From contig CM043945.1 in assembly GCA_014529385.2 (NCBI GenBank), positions 147,030,241-147,094,240 of the forward strand: a stretch of DNA of 64,000 nt. The letters run 5' to 3'. Under the pieces are notes generated by a model. The model saw nothing but the letters and a program-made list of their open reading frames with translations. It did not search any database and was not told the DNA's origin. This DNA is from Adiantum capillus-veneris (taxonomy: Eukaryota; Streptophyta; Polypodiopsida; Polypodiales; Pteridaceae). Numbering within the stretch: position 1 is the stretch's first letter; the number at the start of each line of letters is the position of its first letter. A program made the translations under genes and the position numbers. Shown in pieces: positions 1 through 12,241 of this stretch.

Positions 1-1434
1 TTGTCCACACTTGTCATACAAAGTGAGCTTATACAGCCCACGGCACAAAAGATGAGATGCAACAATTTCATCACCAAAACTAAGATCATGAACTATACAT
101 CTGTCATCCACAAATTTGACTACAAGTCCAAGTCTAGCAAGTGCGGATACAGACAAGAGATTCTTCTTGATCCTAGACACATAAAGTGCATCAACAAGTG
201 TGAAAGAACTGCCATTAGCAGCAGTAAGCACAATCTTTCCAACTCCCTGAACTGGATAAGAGGCATTGTTGGCACAAGTGACTGAATTCTCATGAGGGAC
301 ACACTCAAGAGAGGTAAACAATTCATGATGTGAGGTAATGTGCTTTGTAGCACCACTGTCGAAATACCACACATGTGAATCTGCAGCAACTAACAAGCAT
401 GCATCATGGACAGCAGGATTGTAAGTGCACTCTGCGCTAAAAGCCCATTCTGCATCAACATCAGCAACACAGTCTCCTTTCACAGAAGACTCAACAATGA
501 ATGCATTTGTAGTGGAACCAACACTTGCAGTGGAACCACCCTCTTTCTTCTTAGCCTCTTTGGCCTTCAACTTAGGACACGACTTGATCAAGTGATCATT
601 GGCTTTACAATAATGGCAACGCGTTTTCTTTTTGCCCTTATCACCAGAATTTCCAAACGAATTGCTGCCAGTAGAAGCATTAGGAATAGAATTTTTGCCA
701 CTCGCAGCAGAACCATAAGAAGTGGTTGCATTGCTGTTACCACCCTTTTTTTGAGAAGCAATAAAAGCCTGTTCAACTGCACGCTGTCTAGTCCTTTTTT
801 TTTTGGAAAGTGACTCTTGCAATAGCAATGTGCATAATGCATCAAACTTGACAACTTCTAGATTTCCTTGGGTCATAAGTCTCTAAGTACTAGCAAAAGT
901 CTGGTAAGAATCTGGTAAGGCATCAAGAATAGTCTGCACAAGGGAACTGTCTGAAATAACTTCACCTGCATAAATAAGTTGCTCATTGATATCCTTGACA
1001 CTAGCAAGGAAAGTGTCCATATCATCTTCCTCATGCATAATCTTCAACTCCAGCTCTTTATGTAGCAAAGAAATTTTAGCCTCATTGCGGCTTGCATAAA
1101 GACCTGCTAGAATATCCCAAGCCTGTTTTGTAGATTTTGCTGAACGGATGTGAGGAACAATGGTGCGCTTCACAGACAACGCAATGAATGCATGAGCCTG
1201 CGCATCCCTAACATCCCAACGATCTTGTTCTGCTGTAGGCAAAACAACTGTAATAGCTGCAATCCTTGCAGCAAGACCTGCAACATCCTCAACATCGCCT
1301 ACATCCTCAGAACTAGGACGTACATCAATGCCCTGCACAATGTTCCAGACACCCTTTGACACAAGAACATGTTGCATCATATAAGCCCACATAGGGTAGT
1401 TGTCCCCATCCAACCTGTCCTCAGCAGCAAACAT
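1..1434 (-). pseudogene. Ty1/copia gag-protease fragment (copia-A)
   Basis: This is the 5' part of a copia polyprotein read on the minus strand from the ATG at 1434 and cut by the window edge. The first part looks like the UBN2/copia gag domain (near the start, DGDNYPMW; later a QAHAFIAL segment). A CCHC zinc knuckle (CHYC...H...C) lies near 600-620. A protease with the catalytic DSGA motif lies near 355-385, followed by the KNLLSVSALA segment typical of copia proteases. An in-frame TAG at about 886, between gag and the knuckle, breaks an otherwise continuous frame. Integrase and RT would lie beyond position 1. The frame is open further upstream, but only through a TTG codon, so the ATG is preferred. 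The plus-strand ORF at 1-285 is antisense noise. Confidence 0.88.
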
Positions 1435-1810
1435 CTTGAACACATCTGTGTTGTTGTTGTCAGCCACGGTAAATGTTGCACCTGATGTGAAAACTGCCCG
1501 AAAATAGGAGAAATGGAGCGAGAACAACCTGTGCTATATAGCACAAACCGTAGAAGACTATAAGGCACCTGTTATGCAGAAAACGACACTGATAAAAATT
1601 CTGCACAAATGATGAAATAGCCTGTGCAGTACTGCCTGTAGTGGAAACGGAGGCCGAAATGAGCCCAAATCAAAATTCTGAGTAGACCAAGCTCTACGAG
1701 CTTACCCAAAATATTTGTCGACCTGCTAACGCTTTCCAAAGCTCACTGAAATAGGAGAAAGTGAGCAGGCATGTGCTAGAGCAGCTGGCGATTAAGCCCG
1801 GGAGGACGTG

Positions 1811-1826
1811 ACCTGCTCTGATACCA
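1811..1826 (-). other. Primer-binding site of copia-A
   Basis: The minus strand reads TGGTATCAGAGCAGGT, the usual plant copia primer-binding site complementary to the 3' end of initiator-methionine tRNA. It lies two bases from the TG/CA terminus of the adjoining LTR, which fixes the orientation of the element. Confidence 0.88.
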
Positions 1827-1828
1827 AT

Positions 1829-2277
<449 letters not shown>

Positions 2278-2330
2278 TTCTATTATCGTCCTCGGAGGTC
2301 AAATATGACCTATGGGACCAAATGAACATG

Positions 2331-5300
2331 TCACGTGGTGTGAGTGAAGTTCATAAGTGACTCTCGATGCTCAAAAATGGCTGAAATGAGCGTCGCAATA
2401 GAGAGTCCACATCGTGGTTGGGAGAGGAAGGTATGTAGGGAGAGATCATGGCTGAATATATGGGGAAAAGAGGACCTAATGTGGTCAAAAGCTGAGCACT
2501 CAAGTAGTGTGTGGTACTCACTCTCTCGCACTTGACGAGGGCATAAGGTGCAAAGTCGATGACACTCCTCGCCAGTGCCCCAACGTCCTGTCTCGCAGCG
2601 TAGAGAATGGGAGCTAAGACGAATGGAGGCAATGGTGCGGATCGCACTCAACGGGATGGGCTCAAGGATGTAGGATTGGGTTCGGTTACCTCGTTCCGAG
2701 AAGAAGAGAGATTTGTAGTTTGGGACAACGTGTGTGGTGTAATGGCTGAAGCGAGAACCTCTGGATTTCTCCCAAGCCGCGATACATTGGCGTTGTAAGA
2801 AGGCCTCATTAACTTGGGAGTCGATCGACGCATCCTTGACCAAATGACATGCATCCCATCTTCCAAACCATTTCTTGATATCAAGAATCCACCCCGAACT
2901 TAGTATTTTGCTCTTGCATGTCTTTTGAACCATTTGACTTGCTTCATATGCGATTCTAGGAAGTCAATGCAAAGGGCTACGTTGTGTCTTACGCATGTAC
3001 TCCACAACCCTTTGCATGCCCAAGACCTCAATGGGAAGCAATCCGGACTCAAGAAGTAAGAGCATGTAGGGTGTTTGTGTCTTGACTTGGAGAAAGTTGG
3101 TGAGAAAACACTTTTGGACATTCTCAAACTCTTTCCACGTAGACTTCCCGATGCTTCCACCCCACACCTCCACTCCATAAAGAAGCACCGGTGTCACCAA
3201 TGTGTCAAAGAGGTACTTTTTGAGAGCCCAACACTTGATCTCTCCTGCATTGTACATGTTCTCAAATGCATAATAGGCCCTCTTTCCGGCTTCCAAGCGA
3301 CGCATTTCACAATCCTTCCATTTATGATTGGATGGAACCTCAAGGCCAAGGTACTTGAAGTGATCTACTACTTCAAGTTTCTCATTTTTATATACAATGC
3401 ATGGATTTTCATCATTGAGGGTCTTTACAAGCATAACCTTGGTTTTGGATCCATTCACGATCAGCCCGCTATGTAGGCAAAAGCGTTCCAAGACACTCAT
3501 AAGCTTTTATGCATCTTCTAAGGTATGTGCCAAGAGCACTACATCATCGGCATAAAGCAAAAGCATGATCACCGCATTTCCAATCTTAACCTCTTCTATG
3601 CCTTCTTGCTGCATAAAGTCAAGAACCATGCATTCCAATTCATCAATGAGTAGCCCAAAGAGGGTTGAGGAAAGTGGGCATCCTTGTTTGACACCAATAG
3701 TGCTTGCAAAAAATTCTGAAATTCCATCTCCCATACGTAATCGACATCACTTTTTGGTAGATGCGAAAGACTGCATGCATAAATTCTCTCGGCACTTGAA
3801 GGCTTTGCATATGTCTCCAAAGATTTCCTCGCGGTACCATGTCGAAAGCTTTCTTGAAATCCACAAAGCAACAATACAACTTTTTTCCTTTCAATCGAGA
3901 CGTTTCCATAAGAACTCGAAGAGTGACAAGGTGATCAATAGTGCTATGATGCTTTCGAAAACCTGCTTGGCCAAGTGCACGTTTGCCATTCTTTTCAGCC
4001 CATTCACTTATCTTCATCTCCATGATACATCCAAATAACTTTTCCATTAAAGAACTAACCATTATAGTGCGATAGTTGTTCACATTGTTTACATCTCCTC
4101 CTTTGTGCAAAGGTTTGATCCAATTTGCACTCCAATCATGAGGCATGCCATACTGAAGTGCAAGGTTAAACATATCACATATCCAATATCGTGTTTTCTT
4201 GCTTGTCCATTTAATCATTTCAGCCTTGACACCTTGAAGGTCACCTGCTTTGCGAGTAGCAAGTTTCTCAAGCGCGCGGCATACATCTTCAATGGTAAAA
4301 AAGGGAGACATAAACGGAAGGGAGCTACAACACTCCATCTTATCAAAATTGGGTTGCTCATAGAGATTCTTACAATGCATATACATATCCTCAAGAGTCA
4401 AGTCACCAAAGCTCTCAACGCGCTTACCTTTTAGATTTTGCCAAAACTTGCCACATGCATGTGCTTTCTCTTGTGCTAAAAGAAGTTGTCTTACGACTTC
4501 CCACCTTCTCCTCTTCTTTTGAACAAGTGCTTTGTATGTGTATGAACATTCCAAGTAAACTTCCTTGTCTTTGATTGCATCCAATCTTAGCAAGTGTTTT
4601 CGGGCTTGACTACATTCCATGTCAAACCATTTCTTCTTGGTGCTACCCTTCTTAGACCTTTTGCAAGACATGTGTTTCACCGAAAAGCATTCCTTCGCAC
4701 AAGAGAAAATTACTTCTTTGAAAACTTTCCACTTGCATTCTAATGTTCGGCTCTCTTGATGCTCTATTATGCTTAACATTTGGTCCACCATATCAGCATA
4801 TATAAGTGATCGTTTGAAGTCTAGACGTAGGTACAAATGATTCACATCATGATTGGAGGCTACATGCTCAGGCCGTTTAACACACTTGAGGTCAATACAT
4901 AACATCCTATGATCCGATTCCGGATTCCATTCACCAAGTGTAAAGCTTTGTATGCATTCTAGAGTGGCTTCCGAGAACAACATATAGTCAATCACGCTAG
5001 CACCGTTGTGCTTTCTACATGTAAAGTCATTGGTGCCTTGCCATAGAGATACACCATTTGCAATGAGCATTCCGATACTATTGCACATATGTAGAAGTGA
5101 CTTTCGATAGTGATCCACTTCTTTTGCATCATTAGAACTTCGATTATACATGTATGAGTCATCCATTCTTCTTGAGACATGCGGCATGTCTACTTGTTGT
5201 GTGTCGTGTTGTAGCATATTTGTGCGAGCATTCATGTCTCCAAAAACAATGACTTCACCTTGATCCTTGTAATGAGCAATGTCTTCCTCTAGTTCAACAA

Positions 5301-5709
5301 AGGGCTGATCTCTATCCATATTCAAGCAAGCATAAAAGTTGGAGTCATAGTGAGGAATGTAGCAACCGGCCACAAACATGACTTGACCATTTGGTGGGCT
5401 GATTTTCAGCCATAAGTAGCGTTTATACTTATCTTCTTTGACAATGGAAACATCTTTCAAACCCTTTTTGGTCATACATGCTACGCCTCCTTGGCCTCTT
5501 CGTTGTTTTGCATTTTTGGCCCACATCAAAGAATGCACATCGTATTTGTCAAATCCAAGAATTCGTTGCGCATCATGCTTCCATGTTTTGACAAGAAGTA
5601 TCACATCGGAGTCATTGGTAAGCTCATCAATGCCAATTCCCGCATTCCATGGATACCCGTTACAATTCCAAAAGCTTATTCGCAAGCGTGAGTTGGTCTC
5701 ATAGATCAT
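2331..5709 (-). pseudogene. LINE copy 1 ORF2 (endonuclease-RT), broken
   Basis: This has the same domain plan as ORF2 of copy 2: APE-type endonuclease (ISFWNCNGYPW at the start, SDHRM near the domain end), reverse transcriptase (LLLYADDVVLLA at about 3540-3580) and a C-terminal Cys/His finger. The frame is continuous from 5709 to about 3748, where two bases are missing relative to copy 2. It resumes at 3734-3507, stops at TAA, resumes at 3500-2964, stops at TGA, and resumes to 2331. Both nonsense changes are C-to-T relative to copy 2, which fits deamination of methylated cytosine in a silenced element. Confidence 0.92.
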
Positions 5710-5715
5710 GTGTCC

Positions 5716-6648
5716 CTATTTGTTGGGTGGACTTGCATCCTCCTTAAGTGGCTTTTCTTCTTGAGGTGATACCTTAACATTCTTGCTTCTTTCATCATAT
5801 GCTTTGCGACGTACATTTTGTTGCATAATAGTGCGATCCTCATATACATTACAACCTGTTCCTTTGAGGGAGATCCAACCATTGTCAAGGATGATCTTTC
5901 TCTTTACCTCATCAGCCATGGCACATAAAATATGTCTTTCTCCCGAGCGAGGGACTCCTTGTTTTCCAACTCGATGTGCACCATAAGCCATGATTCCTGA
6001 CATGCCAAAGTGTGTAGCAAAAAACTCTTCAATAGCAACTGCAAGAGATTGGGGTGTTTCCATGCTTTCCTCCTTGATTCCACGAATGACGATGTTCTTT
6101 GAGCGTTTTTGTCGTTCGTGTAATTCTTGAGTGTCCACATTCTCTACATTCTTTGCTTGGACAACGGCTTGCGTGATAGGAGATGTAGAAACCACATTAT
6201 CCTTACATATATCAGCCCATGATTTGGATGCATTTCTCATCTCACATACATCATGTCGTATTGTATCTATGGTTTTCTCTTTCAATACATGATCACTCTC
6301 AACTTTGCTCAAGCGCTCTTTCAATACATTCATGTCAACAAGAGAGCGTTTACATTCTTGAACTTCATTCTCAAGATGCATCAAGCGTGTTGTTTGCATT
6401 TCAAGAATCTTCTTGAGGTGCTCATTCTCCACAACGAGAACTCTTAAAGTACCATTCTCCATTGCAAGTGCGCGCAACTCTTCACCTTGTTTGTTGACGG
6501 TTTCTTATAACGAGATCAAGTAAGCCATGATCATTGCTTCCGTTGTTGTAGATGATGTGGTTGGATTAGCATCCAAATTCCTTGGAGATTTTGCATCGTT
6601 CTCCATGGCGAGTGTGGCTTTTCCACCCTTGCGAGTTTTTTCTGACAT
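5716..6648 (-). pseudogene. LINE copy 1 ORF1 (RNA-binding protein), nonsense-broken
   Basis: Equivalent to the intact ORF1 of copy 2. The ATG is at 6648. A TAA near 6507 replaces a CAA codon and cuts off the first ~48 residues. Downstream, the coiled-coil segment (heptad-like LEN/MEN/VEN region) and the RNA-recognition-like domain beginning at RSKNIVIRGIKEE remain open to the stop at 5716. As in copy 2, the terminal TAG is followed by two codons and then the ORF2 ATG in the same frame. Not expected to give full-length protein. Confidence 0.85.
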
Positions 6649-6869
6649 TGCCTTCAAGTCGGCAACAAAAACGCAAAATTTTGACAGTTTTTTCAGTTCT
6701 GAGATGCTGTTACAGCAAAGCCTTTCATTACACAGAAAAATTCTGTCTTTACATCAATGCGTAGAGGGCTTCGTGCTCTTCGATTGAGGCTATAGATCAC
6801 CTAAATCGGAGTTCGGATGAGCAAGTTATGGTCAAAAGAGTGAATTGCTGTCTATTAGGTCAAAAAACG

Positions 6870-7300
<431 letters not shown>

Positions 7301-8656
7301 TTGTATTATCGTCCACGGAGGTCAGATATGACCCATGGGGCCAAAAAAAAACATTACAATGGTTTCGACTAAGCAGAAGATGATGATGACGATACATATC
7401 AGTTAAGGATTGAGGGTCCATTGGGAGGGTAAAAAGAAAGGGAAATGGGGAAAACAAAAAACCTAGGGAGGCTCAGTTGTGGAGAGAGCTAATTTAGGGT
7501 TTCAAAAATCTTGGATGATGGCTTTACCACCTCAGTAAACTGCCCATTTATCTTGTTTGCGGACTTCATGTACCTTCTTGAGCTCACTTGCTTTGGCTTT
7601 GAGTTGTTTGTGGTTAATTCTTCGGTGATCCAAAATGTTGTTCCCTTGAGGAGACGGGATTCGCGTAGTAGCTTTTTCCGTTCTTCTTTGTCCTTGAAGG
7701 TGAGAATACAATGCTCACGCGGTACATGCTTGTGTGTGGCATTGATCCAGGAAATGGTTTCAGGCTCGACGTTGATACGTTGAAGAATGTCATTGAGTTT
7801 GGCGATTGCCTCCTTGAGAGTGTCCTCGCTTGTGCACCAAGGTGTGTGAGTCCTCCAATCCTGACCTTAAGGCCAAGGGATTCTTGTAGTTTGCATTCTT
7901 GTAAAACTGCTTGTATCTTGGAGTCGATCTTCTTGTGTGTCGCTTCATGGGCTTCCTTCACTACTTTGGCGGTTTCGGTAAGAGATGCTTCAACACCTTG
8001 GGCTTTTGCCAGTAGGGCTTGGCTCTTTATCTTCATCTCCTCTAACTACAACAAGCGTTGTTTGAGTCGCTCATTCTCTCCATTAAGTCCATGAATCTGA
8101 GTTTCAAGAGCAGTAATCCTTGGTTCTTGACGAGTGGGGGGTCCTTCTTAGGAGCAGCTCCCACCGCAAGAAAACTCTTGCGTGTGTTGGCCATTGGTGT
8201 GTTGAAGGAGGCCATTGGATCCTTGAAACAATTCTCTTGTGTTAGCAGCCTCGACTATGGGAACCAAACTCAAACTTGGATGATGGTGCTTTTTCTCGAC
8301 TGTGTTGTGTGAGCAGGCCCGACTATGGGAACCAAGCTCAAGCTTACAGGAAATAATCAGAGAATGATTAAAACGGTAGCTTAAAGCAAATAGGCAGAGA
8401 ACGAATCTGAATCTTGAAGTTTATGTTACTCGCCAAAATGAGAGCTCTGTATCTCGCAAAAACACTGAAAACGAGTGCAGCTCGCAGAAACGGCCGAAAA
8501 AATAGGGCTCTGCAGCTCGTGTTCTGCTGGGCGGTGGTGACAAGATAGTGCTCAGCTCCACTGGCAGTGGCGGGACAAGGATGAGGGATGCAAACGCCCC
8601 CCCTAGAGGGCTGCCCCTCGCCCCGGGGGAAGGCTTGTAGGCTAGGGTTTCAGTTA
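7301..8656 (-). mobile_element. Element X: ORF1-only LINE relative (non-autonomous)
   Basis: A minus-strand element with a LINE-type ORF1 and no endonuclease or RT. Its last ~45 bp match the LINE 3' end apart from about five substitutions (TATTATCGTCC, GGAGGTCA, ATATGACC, ATGGG). They keep the hairpin GGTCA-N4-TGACC (7320-7333) and run into GATA/GA repeat. Its 5' end, near GGGTTTCAGTTAC at 8645-8655, abuts a (CA)n(GA)n tract. The shared 3' end implies mobilisation by the RT of the larger LINE. The layout resembles mammalian HAL1, which is also ORF1-only. Confidence 0.7.
7499..8194 (-). pseudogene. ORF1-like RNA-binding protein of element X
   Basis: The ATG at 8194 starts a frame reading MANTRKSFLAVGAAPKKD. 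After a frameshift near 8130 a coiled coil follows (ITALETQIHGLNGENERL), then an in-frame TAG at 8046-8048, more coiled coil, and an RNA-recognition-like start LKVRIGGLTHLG near 7850. A second frameshift near 7815 leads into a charged segment (EHCILTFKDKEERKKLL) and a stop at 7499. Coiled coil followed by an RRM-like domain is the usual LINE ORF1 plan. The sequence is not close to ORF1 of copies 1 and 2, so this is a separate family. Confidence 0.6.
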
Positions 8657-8703
8657 CCACACACACACAGACACACAGTAAACAGAGAGAGGGAAAGAGA
8701 GGA

Positions 8704-8786
<83 letters not shown>

Positions 8787-8801
8787 TAGATAGATAGATA
8801 G
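8657..8801. repeat. (CA)n(GA)n(GATA)n tract between element X and LINE copy 2
   Basis: A short CACACA/CAGACACA block, then imperfect GA, about 40 pure GA units and five GATA units. It joins the 5' end of element X to the 3' terminus of LINE copy 2. Confidence 0.95.
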
Positions 8802-8820
8802 TTCTATTATCGTCCTGGGA

Positions 8821-8834
8821 GGTCAAATATGACC
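8821..8834 (-). promoter_or_regulatory. Conserved 3'-UTR hairpin of the LINE family
   Basis: GGTCA-AATA-TGACC can form a 5-bp stem with a 4-base loop, 20 bp inside the element's 3' end. It is kept in copy 1 (2297-2310), copy 3 (13725-13738) and, with loop GATA, in element X (7320-7333). In LINEs that require their own 3' end, a stem-loop here is the usual RT recognition site; that role is inferred. Confidence 0.6.
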
Positions 8835-8854
8835 TATGGGACCAAATGAACATG

Positions 8855-11800
8855 TCACGTGGTGTGAGTGGAGTTCATAAGTGACTCTCGATGCTCAAAA
8901 ATGGCTGAAATGAGCGTCGCAATAAAGAGTCCACATCGTGGTTGGGAGAGGAAGGTATGTAGGGAGAGCTCATGGCTGAATATATGGGGAAAAGAGGACC
9001 TAATGTGGTCAAAAGCTGAGCACTCAAGTAGTGTGTGGTACTCACTCTCTCGCACTTGACGAGGGCATAAGGTGCAAAGTCGATGACACTCTTCGCCAGT
9101 GCCCCAACGTCCTGTCTCGCAGCGTAGAGAATGGGAGCTAAGACGAATGGAGGCAATGGTGCGGATCGCACTGAACGGGATGGGCTCAAGGATGTAGGAA
9201 TGGGTTCGGTTACCTCGTTCCGAGAAGAAGAGAGATTTGTAGTTTGGGGCAACGTGTGTGGTGTAGTGGCTGAAGCGAGAACCTCCGGATTTCTCCCAAG
9301 CCATGATACATTGGCGTTGTAAGAAGGCCTCATTAACTTGGGAGTCGATCGACGCATCCTTGACAAAGTGACATGCATCCCATCTTCCAAACCATTTCTT
9401 GATATCAAGCATCCACCCCGAACTTAGTATTTTGCTCTTGCATGTCTTTTGAACCTTTTGACTTGCTTCATATGCGATTCTAGGAAGTCGATGCAAAGGG
9501 CTACGTTGTGTCTTACGCATGTACTCCACAACCCTTTCCATGCCCAAGACCTCAATGGGAAGCGATCCGGACTCAAGAAGTAAGAGCATGTAGGGTGTTT
9601 GTGTCTTGACTTGGAGAAAGTTGGTGAGAAAACGCTTTTGGACATTCTCAAACTCTTTCCAAGTAGACTTCCCGATGCTTCCACCCCACACCTCCACTCC
9701 ATAAAGAAGCACCGGTGTCACCAAGGTGTCAAAGAGGTACTTTTTGAGAGCCCAACACTTGATCTCTTCTGCATTGCACATGTTCTCAAATGCATAATAA
9801 GCCCTCTTTCCGGCTTCCAAGCGACGCATTGCACAATCCTTCCATTTATGATTGGATGGAACCTCAAGGCCAAGGTACTTGAAGTGATCTACCACTTCAA
9901 GTTTCTCATTGTTGTATACAATGCATGGATTTTCGTCATTGAGGGTCTTTACAAGCATAACCTTGGTTTTGGATCCATTCACGATCAGCCCGCTATGTAG
10001 GCAAAAGCGTTCCAAGACACTCATAAGCTTTTGTTCATCTTCTAAGGTATGTGCCAAGAGCACTACATCATCGGCATAAAGCAAAAGCATGATCACCGCA
10101 TTTCCAATCTTAACCTCTTCTATGCCTTCTTGCTGCATAAAATCAAGAACCATGTATTCCAATTCATCAATGAGTAGCCCAAAGAGGGTTGGGGAAAGTG
10201 GGCATCCTTGTTTGACACCAATAGTGCTTGCAAAAAATTCTGAAATTCCATCTCCCATACGTAATCGACATATCACTTTTTGGTAGATGCGAAAGACTGC
10301 ATGCAAAAATTCTCTCGGCACTTGAAGGCTTTGCATACGTCTCCAAAGATTTCCTCGCGGTACCATGTCAAAAGCTTTCTTGAAATCCACAAAGCAACAA
10401 TACAACTTTTTTTCTTTCAATCGAGACGCTTCCATAAGAACTCGAAGAGTGACAAGGTGATCAATAGTGCTATGATGCTTTCGAAAACCTGCTTGGCCAA
10501 GCGCACGTTTGCCATTCTTTTCAGCCCATTCACTTATCTTCATCTCCATGATACATCCAAATAACTTTGCCATCAAAGAACCAACCATTATAGTGCGATA
10601 GTTGTTCACATTGTTTACATCTCCTCCTTTGTGCAAAGGTTTGATCCAATTTGCACTCCAATCATGAGGCATGCCATACTGAAGTGCAAGGTTAAACATA
10701 TCGCATATCCAATATCGTGTTTTCTTGCTTGTCCATTTAATCATTTCAGCCTTGACACCTTGAAGGTCACCTGCCTTGCGAGTAGCAAGTTTCTCAAGCG
10801 CACGGCATACATCTTCAATGGTAAAGAAGGGAGACATAAATGGAAGGGAGCTACAACCCTCCATCTTATCAACATTGGGTTGCTCATAGAGGTTCTTACA
10901 ATGCATATACATATCCTCAGGAGTCAAGTCACCAAAGCTCTCAACGCGCTTGCCTTTTAGATTTTGCCAAAACTTGCCACATGCATGTGCTTTCTCTTGT
11001 GCTAAAAGAAGTTGTTTTTCGACTTCCCACCTTCTCCTCTTCTTTTGAACAAGTGCTTTGTATGTGTGTGAACATTCCAGGTAAACTTCCTTGTCTTTGA
11101 TTGCATCCAATCTTAGCAAGTGTTTTCGGGCTTGATTACATTCCATGTCAAACCATTTCTTCTTGGTGCTACCCTTCTTAGACCTTTTGCAAGACATGTG
11201 TTTCACCGAAAAGCATTCCTTCGCACAAGAGAAAATTACTTCTTTGAAAACTTTCCACTTGCATTCTAATGTTGGGCTCCCTTGATGCTCTATCATGCTT
11301 AACATTTGGTCCACCATATCAGCATATATAAGTGCTCGTTTGAAGTCTAGACGTAGGTACAAATGATTCACATCATGATTGGAGGCTACATGCTCGGGCC
11401 GTTTACCACACTTGAGGTCAATACATAACATCCTATGATCCGATTCCGGATTCCATTCACCAAGTGTAAAGCTTTGTATGCATTCTAGAGTGGCTTCTGA
11501 GAACAACATATAGTCAATCACGCTAGCACCATTGTGCTTTCTACATGTAAAGTCATTGGTGCCTTGCCATAGAGATACACCATTTGCAATGAGCATTCCG
11601 GTACTATTGCACATATGTAGAAGTGACTTTCCATAGTGATCCACTTCTTTTGCATCATTAGAACTTCGATTATACATGTATGAGTCATCCACTCTTCTTG
11701 ATACATGCGGCATGTCGACTTGTTGTGTGTCGTGTTGTAACATATTTGTGCGAGCATTCATGTCTCCAAAAACAATGACTTCACCTTGATCCTTGTAATG

Positions 11801-12235
11801 AGCAATGTCTTCCTCTAGTTCAACAAAGGGCTGATCTCTATCCATATTCAAGCGAGCATAAAAGTTGGAGTCACAGTGAGGAATGTAGCAGCCGGCTACA
11901 AACATGACTTGACCATTTGGTGGGCTGATTTTCAGCCATAAGTAGCGTTTATACTTATCTTCTTTGACAATGGAAACATCTTTCAAACCCTTTTTGGTCA
12001 TACATGCTACGCCTCCTTGGCCTCTTCGTTGCTTTGCATTTTTGGCCCACATCAAAGAATGTACATCGTATTTGTCAAATCCAAGAATTCGTTGCGCATC
12101 ATGCTCCCATGTTTCGACAAGAAGTGTCACATCGGAGTCATTGGTAAGCTCATCAATGCCAATTCCCGCATTCCATGGATACCCGTTACAATTCCAAAAG
12201 CTTATTTGCAAGCGTGAGTTGGTCTCATAGATCAT
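8855..12235 (-). CDS. LINE copy 2 ORF2 protein (APE endonuclease-reverse transcriptase)
   Basis: An uninterrupted 1126-residue frame from ATG 12235. Residues ~1-260 are an exonuclease-endonuclease-phosphatase domain: N in ISFWNCNGYPW, E in LLVETWEHD, FGDMNAR, then SDHRM with the catalytic Asp-His. Residues ~480-780 are the reverse transcriptase: KPLHKGGD, NYRTIMV, AGFRKHHSTIDHL, FVDFKKAFD, GVKQGCPLSP and YADD. The C-terminus has a Cys/His finger (CTLCPRQ...H...C) near residues 1060-1080, like plant zf-RVT. The function is target-primed reverse transcription: nicking target DNA and copying element RNA at the nick. Length and order match L1-like plant LINEs; exact clade not determined. Confidence 0.95.
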   Translation of the reverse strand: MIYETNSRLQISFWNCNGYPWNAGIGIDELTNDSDVTLLVETWEHDAQRILGFDKYDVHSLMWAKNAKQRRGQGGVACMTKKGLKDVSIVKEDKYKRYLWLKISPPNGQVMFVAGCYIPHCDSNFYARLNMDRDQPFVELEEDIAHYKDQGEVIVFGDMNARTNMLQHDTQQVDMPHVSRRVDDSYMYNRSSNDAKEVDHYGKSLLHMCNSTGMLIANGVSLWQGTNDFTCRKHNGASVIDYMLFSEATLECIQSFTLGEWNPESDHRMLCIDLKCGKRPEHVASNHDVNHLYLRLDFKRALIYADMVDQMLSMIEHQGSPTLECKWKVFKEVIFSCAKECFSVKHMSCKRSKKGSTKKKWFDMECNQARKHLLRLDAIKDKEVYLECSHTYKALVQKKRRRWEVEKQLLLAQEKAHACGKFWQNLKGKRVESFGDLTPEDMYMHCKNLYEQPNVDKMEGCSSLPFMSPFFTIEDVCRALEKLATRKAGDLQGVKAEMIKWTSKKTRYWICDMFNLALQYGMPHDWSANWIKPLHKGGDVNNVNNYRTIMVGSLMAKLFGCIMEMKISEWAEKNGKRALGQAGFRKHHSTIDHLVTLRVLMEASRLKEKKLYCCFVDFKKAFDMVPRGNLWRRMQSLQVPREFLHAVFRIYQKVICRLRMGDGISEFFASTIGVKQGCPLSPTLFGLLIDELEYMVLDFMQQEGIEEVKIGNAVIMLLLYADDVVLLAHTLEDEQKLMSVLERFCLHSGLIVNGSKTKVMLVKTLNDENPCIVYNNEKLEVVDHFKYLGLEVPSNHKWKDCAMRRLEAGKRAYYAFENMCNAEEIKCWALKKYLFDTLVTPVLLYGVEVWGGSIGKSTWKEFENVQKRFLTNFLQVKTQTPYMLLLLESGSLPIEVLGMERVVEYMRKTQRSPLHRLPRIAYEASQKVQKTCKSKILSSGWMLDIKKWFGRWDACHFVKDASIDSQVNEAFLQRQCIMAWEKSGGSRFSHYTTHVAPNYKSLFFSERGNRTHSYILEPIPFSAIRTIASIRLSSHSLRCETGRWGTGEECHRLCTLCPRQVRESEYHTLLECSAFDHIRSSFPHIFSHELSLHTFLSQPRCGLFIATLISAIFEHRESLMNSTHTT

Positions 12236-12241
12236 GTGTCC

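Noticed and set aside
1-285. Plus-strand ORF at the window start, and similar plus-strand ORFs across 2344-13313
   Set aside because: They are antisense to copia gag-protease or to LINE ORF1/ORF2, whose domains are clear on the minus strand. Several start only at TTG.
884-886. Stop-codon reassignment, suggested by many in-frame stops in continuous frames
   Set aside because: All three stop codons occur, LINE copy 2 uses normal stops, and several of the changes are simple C-to-T decay of silenced elements.
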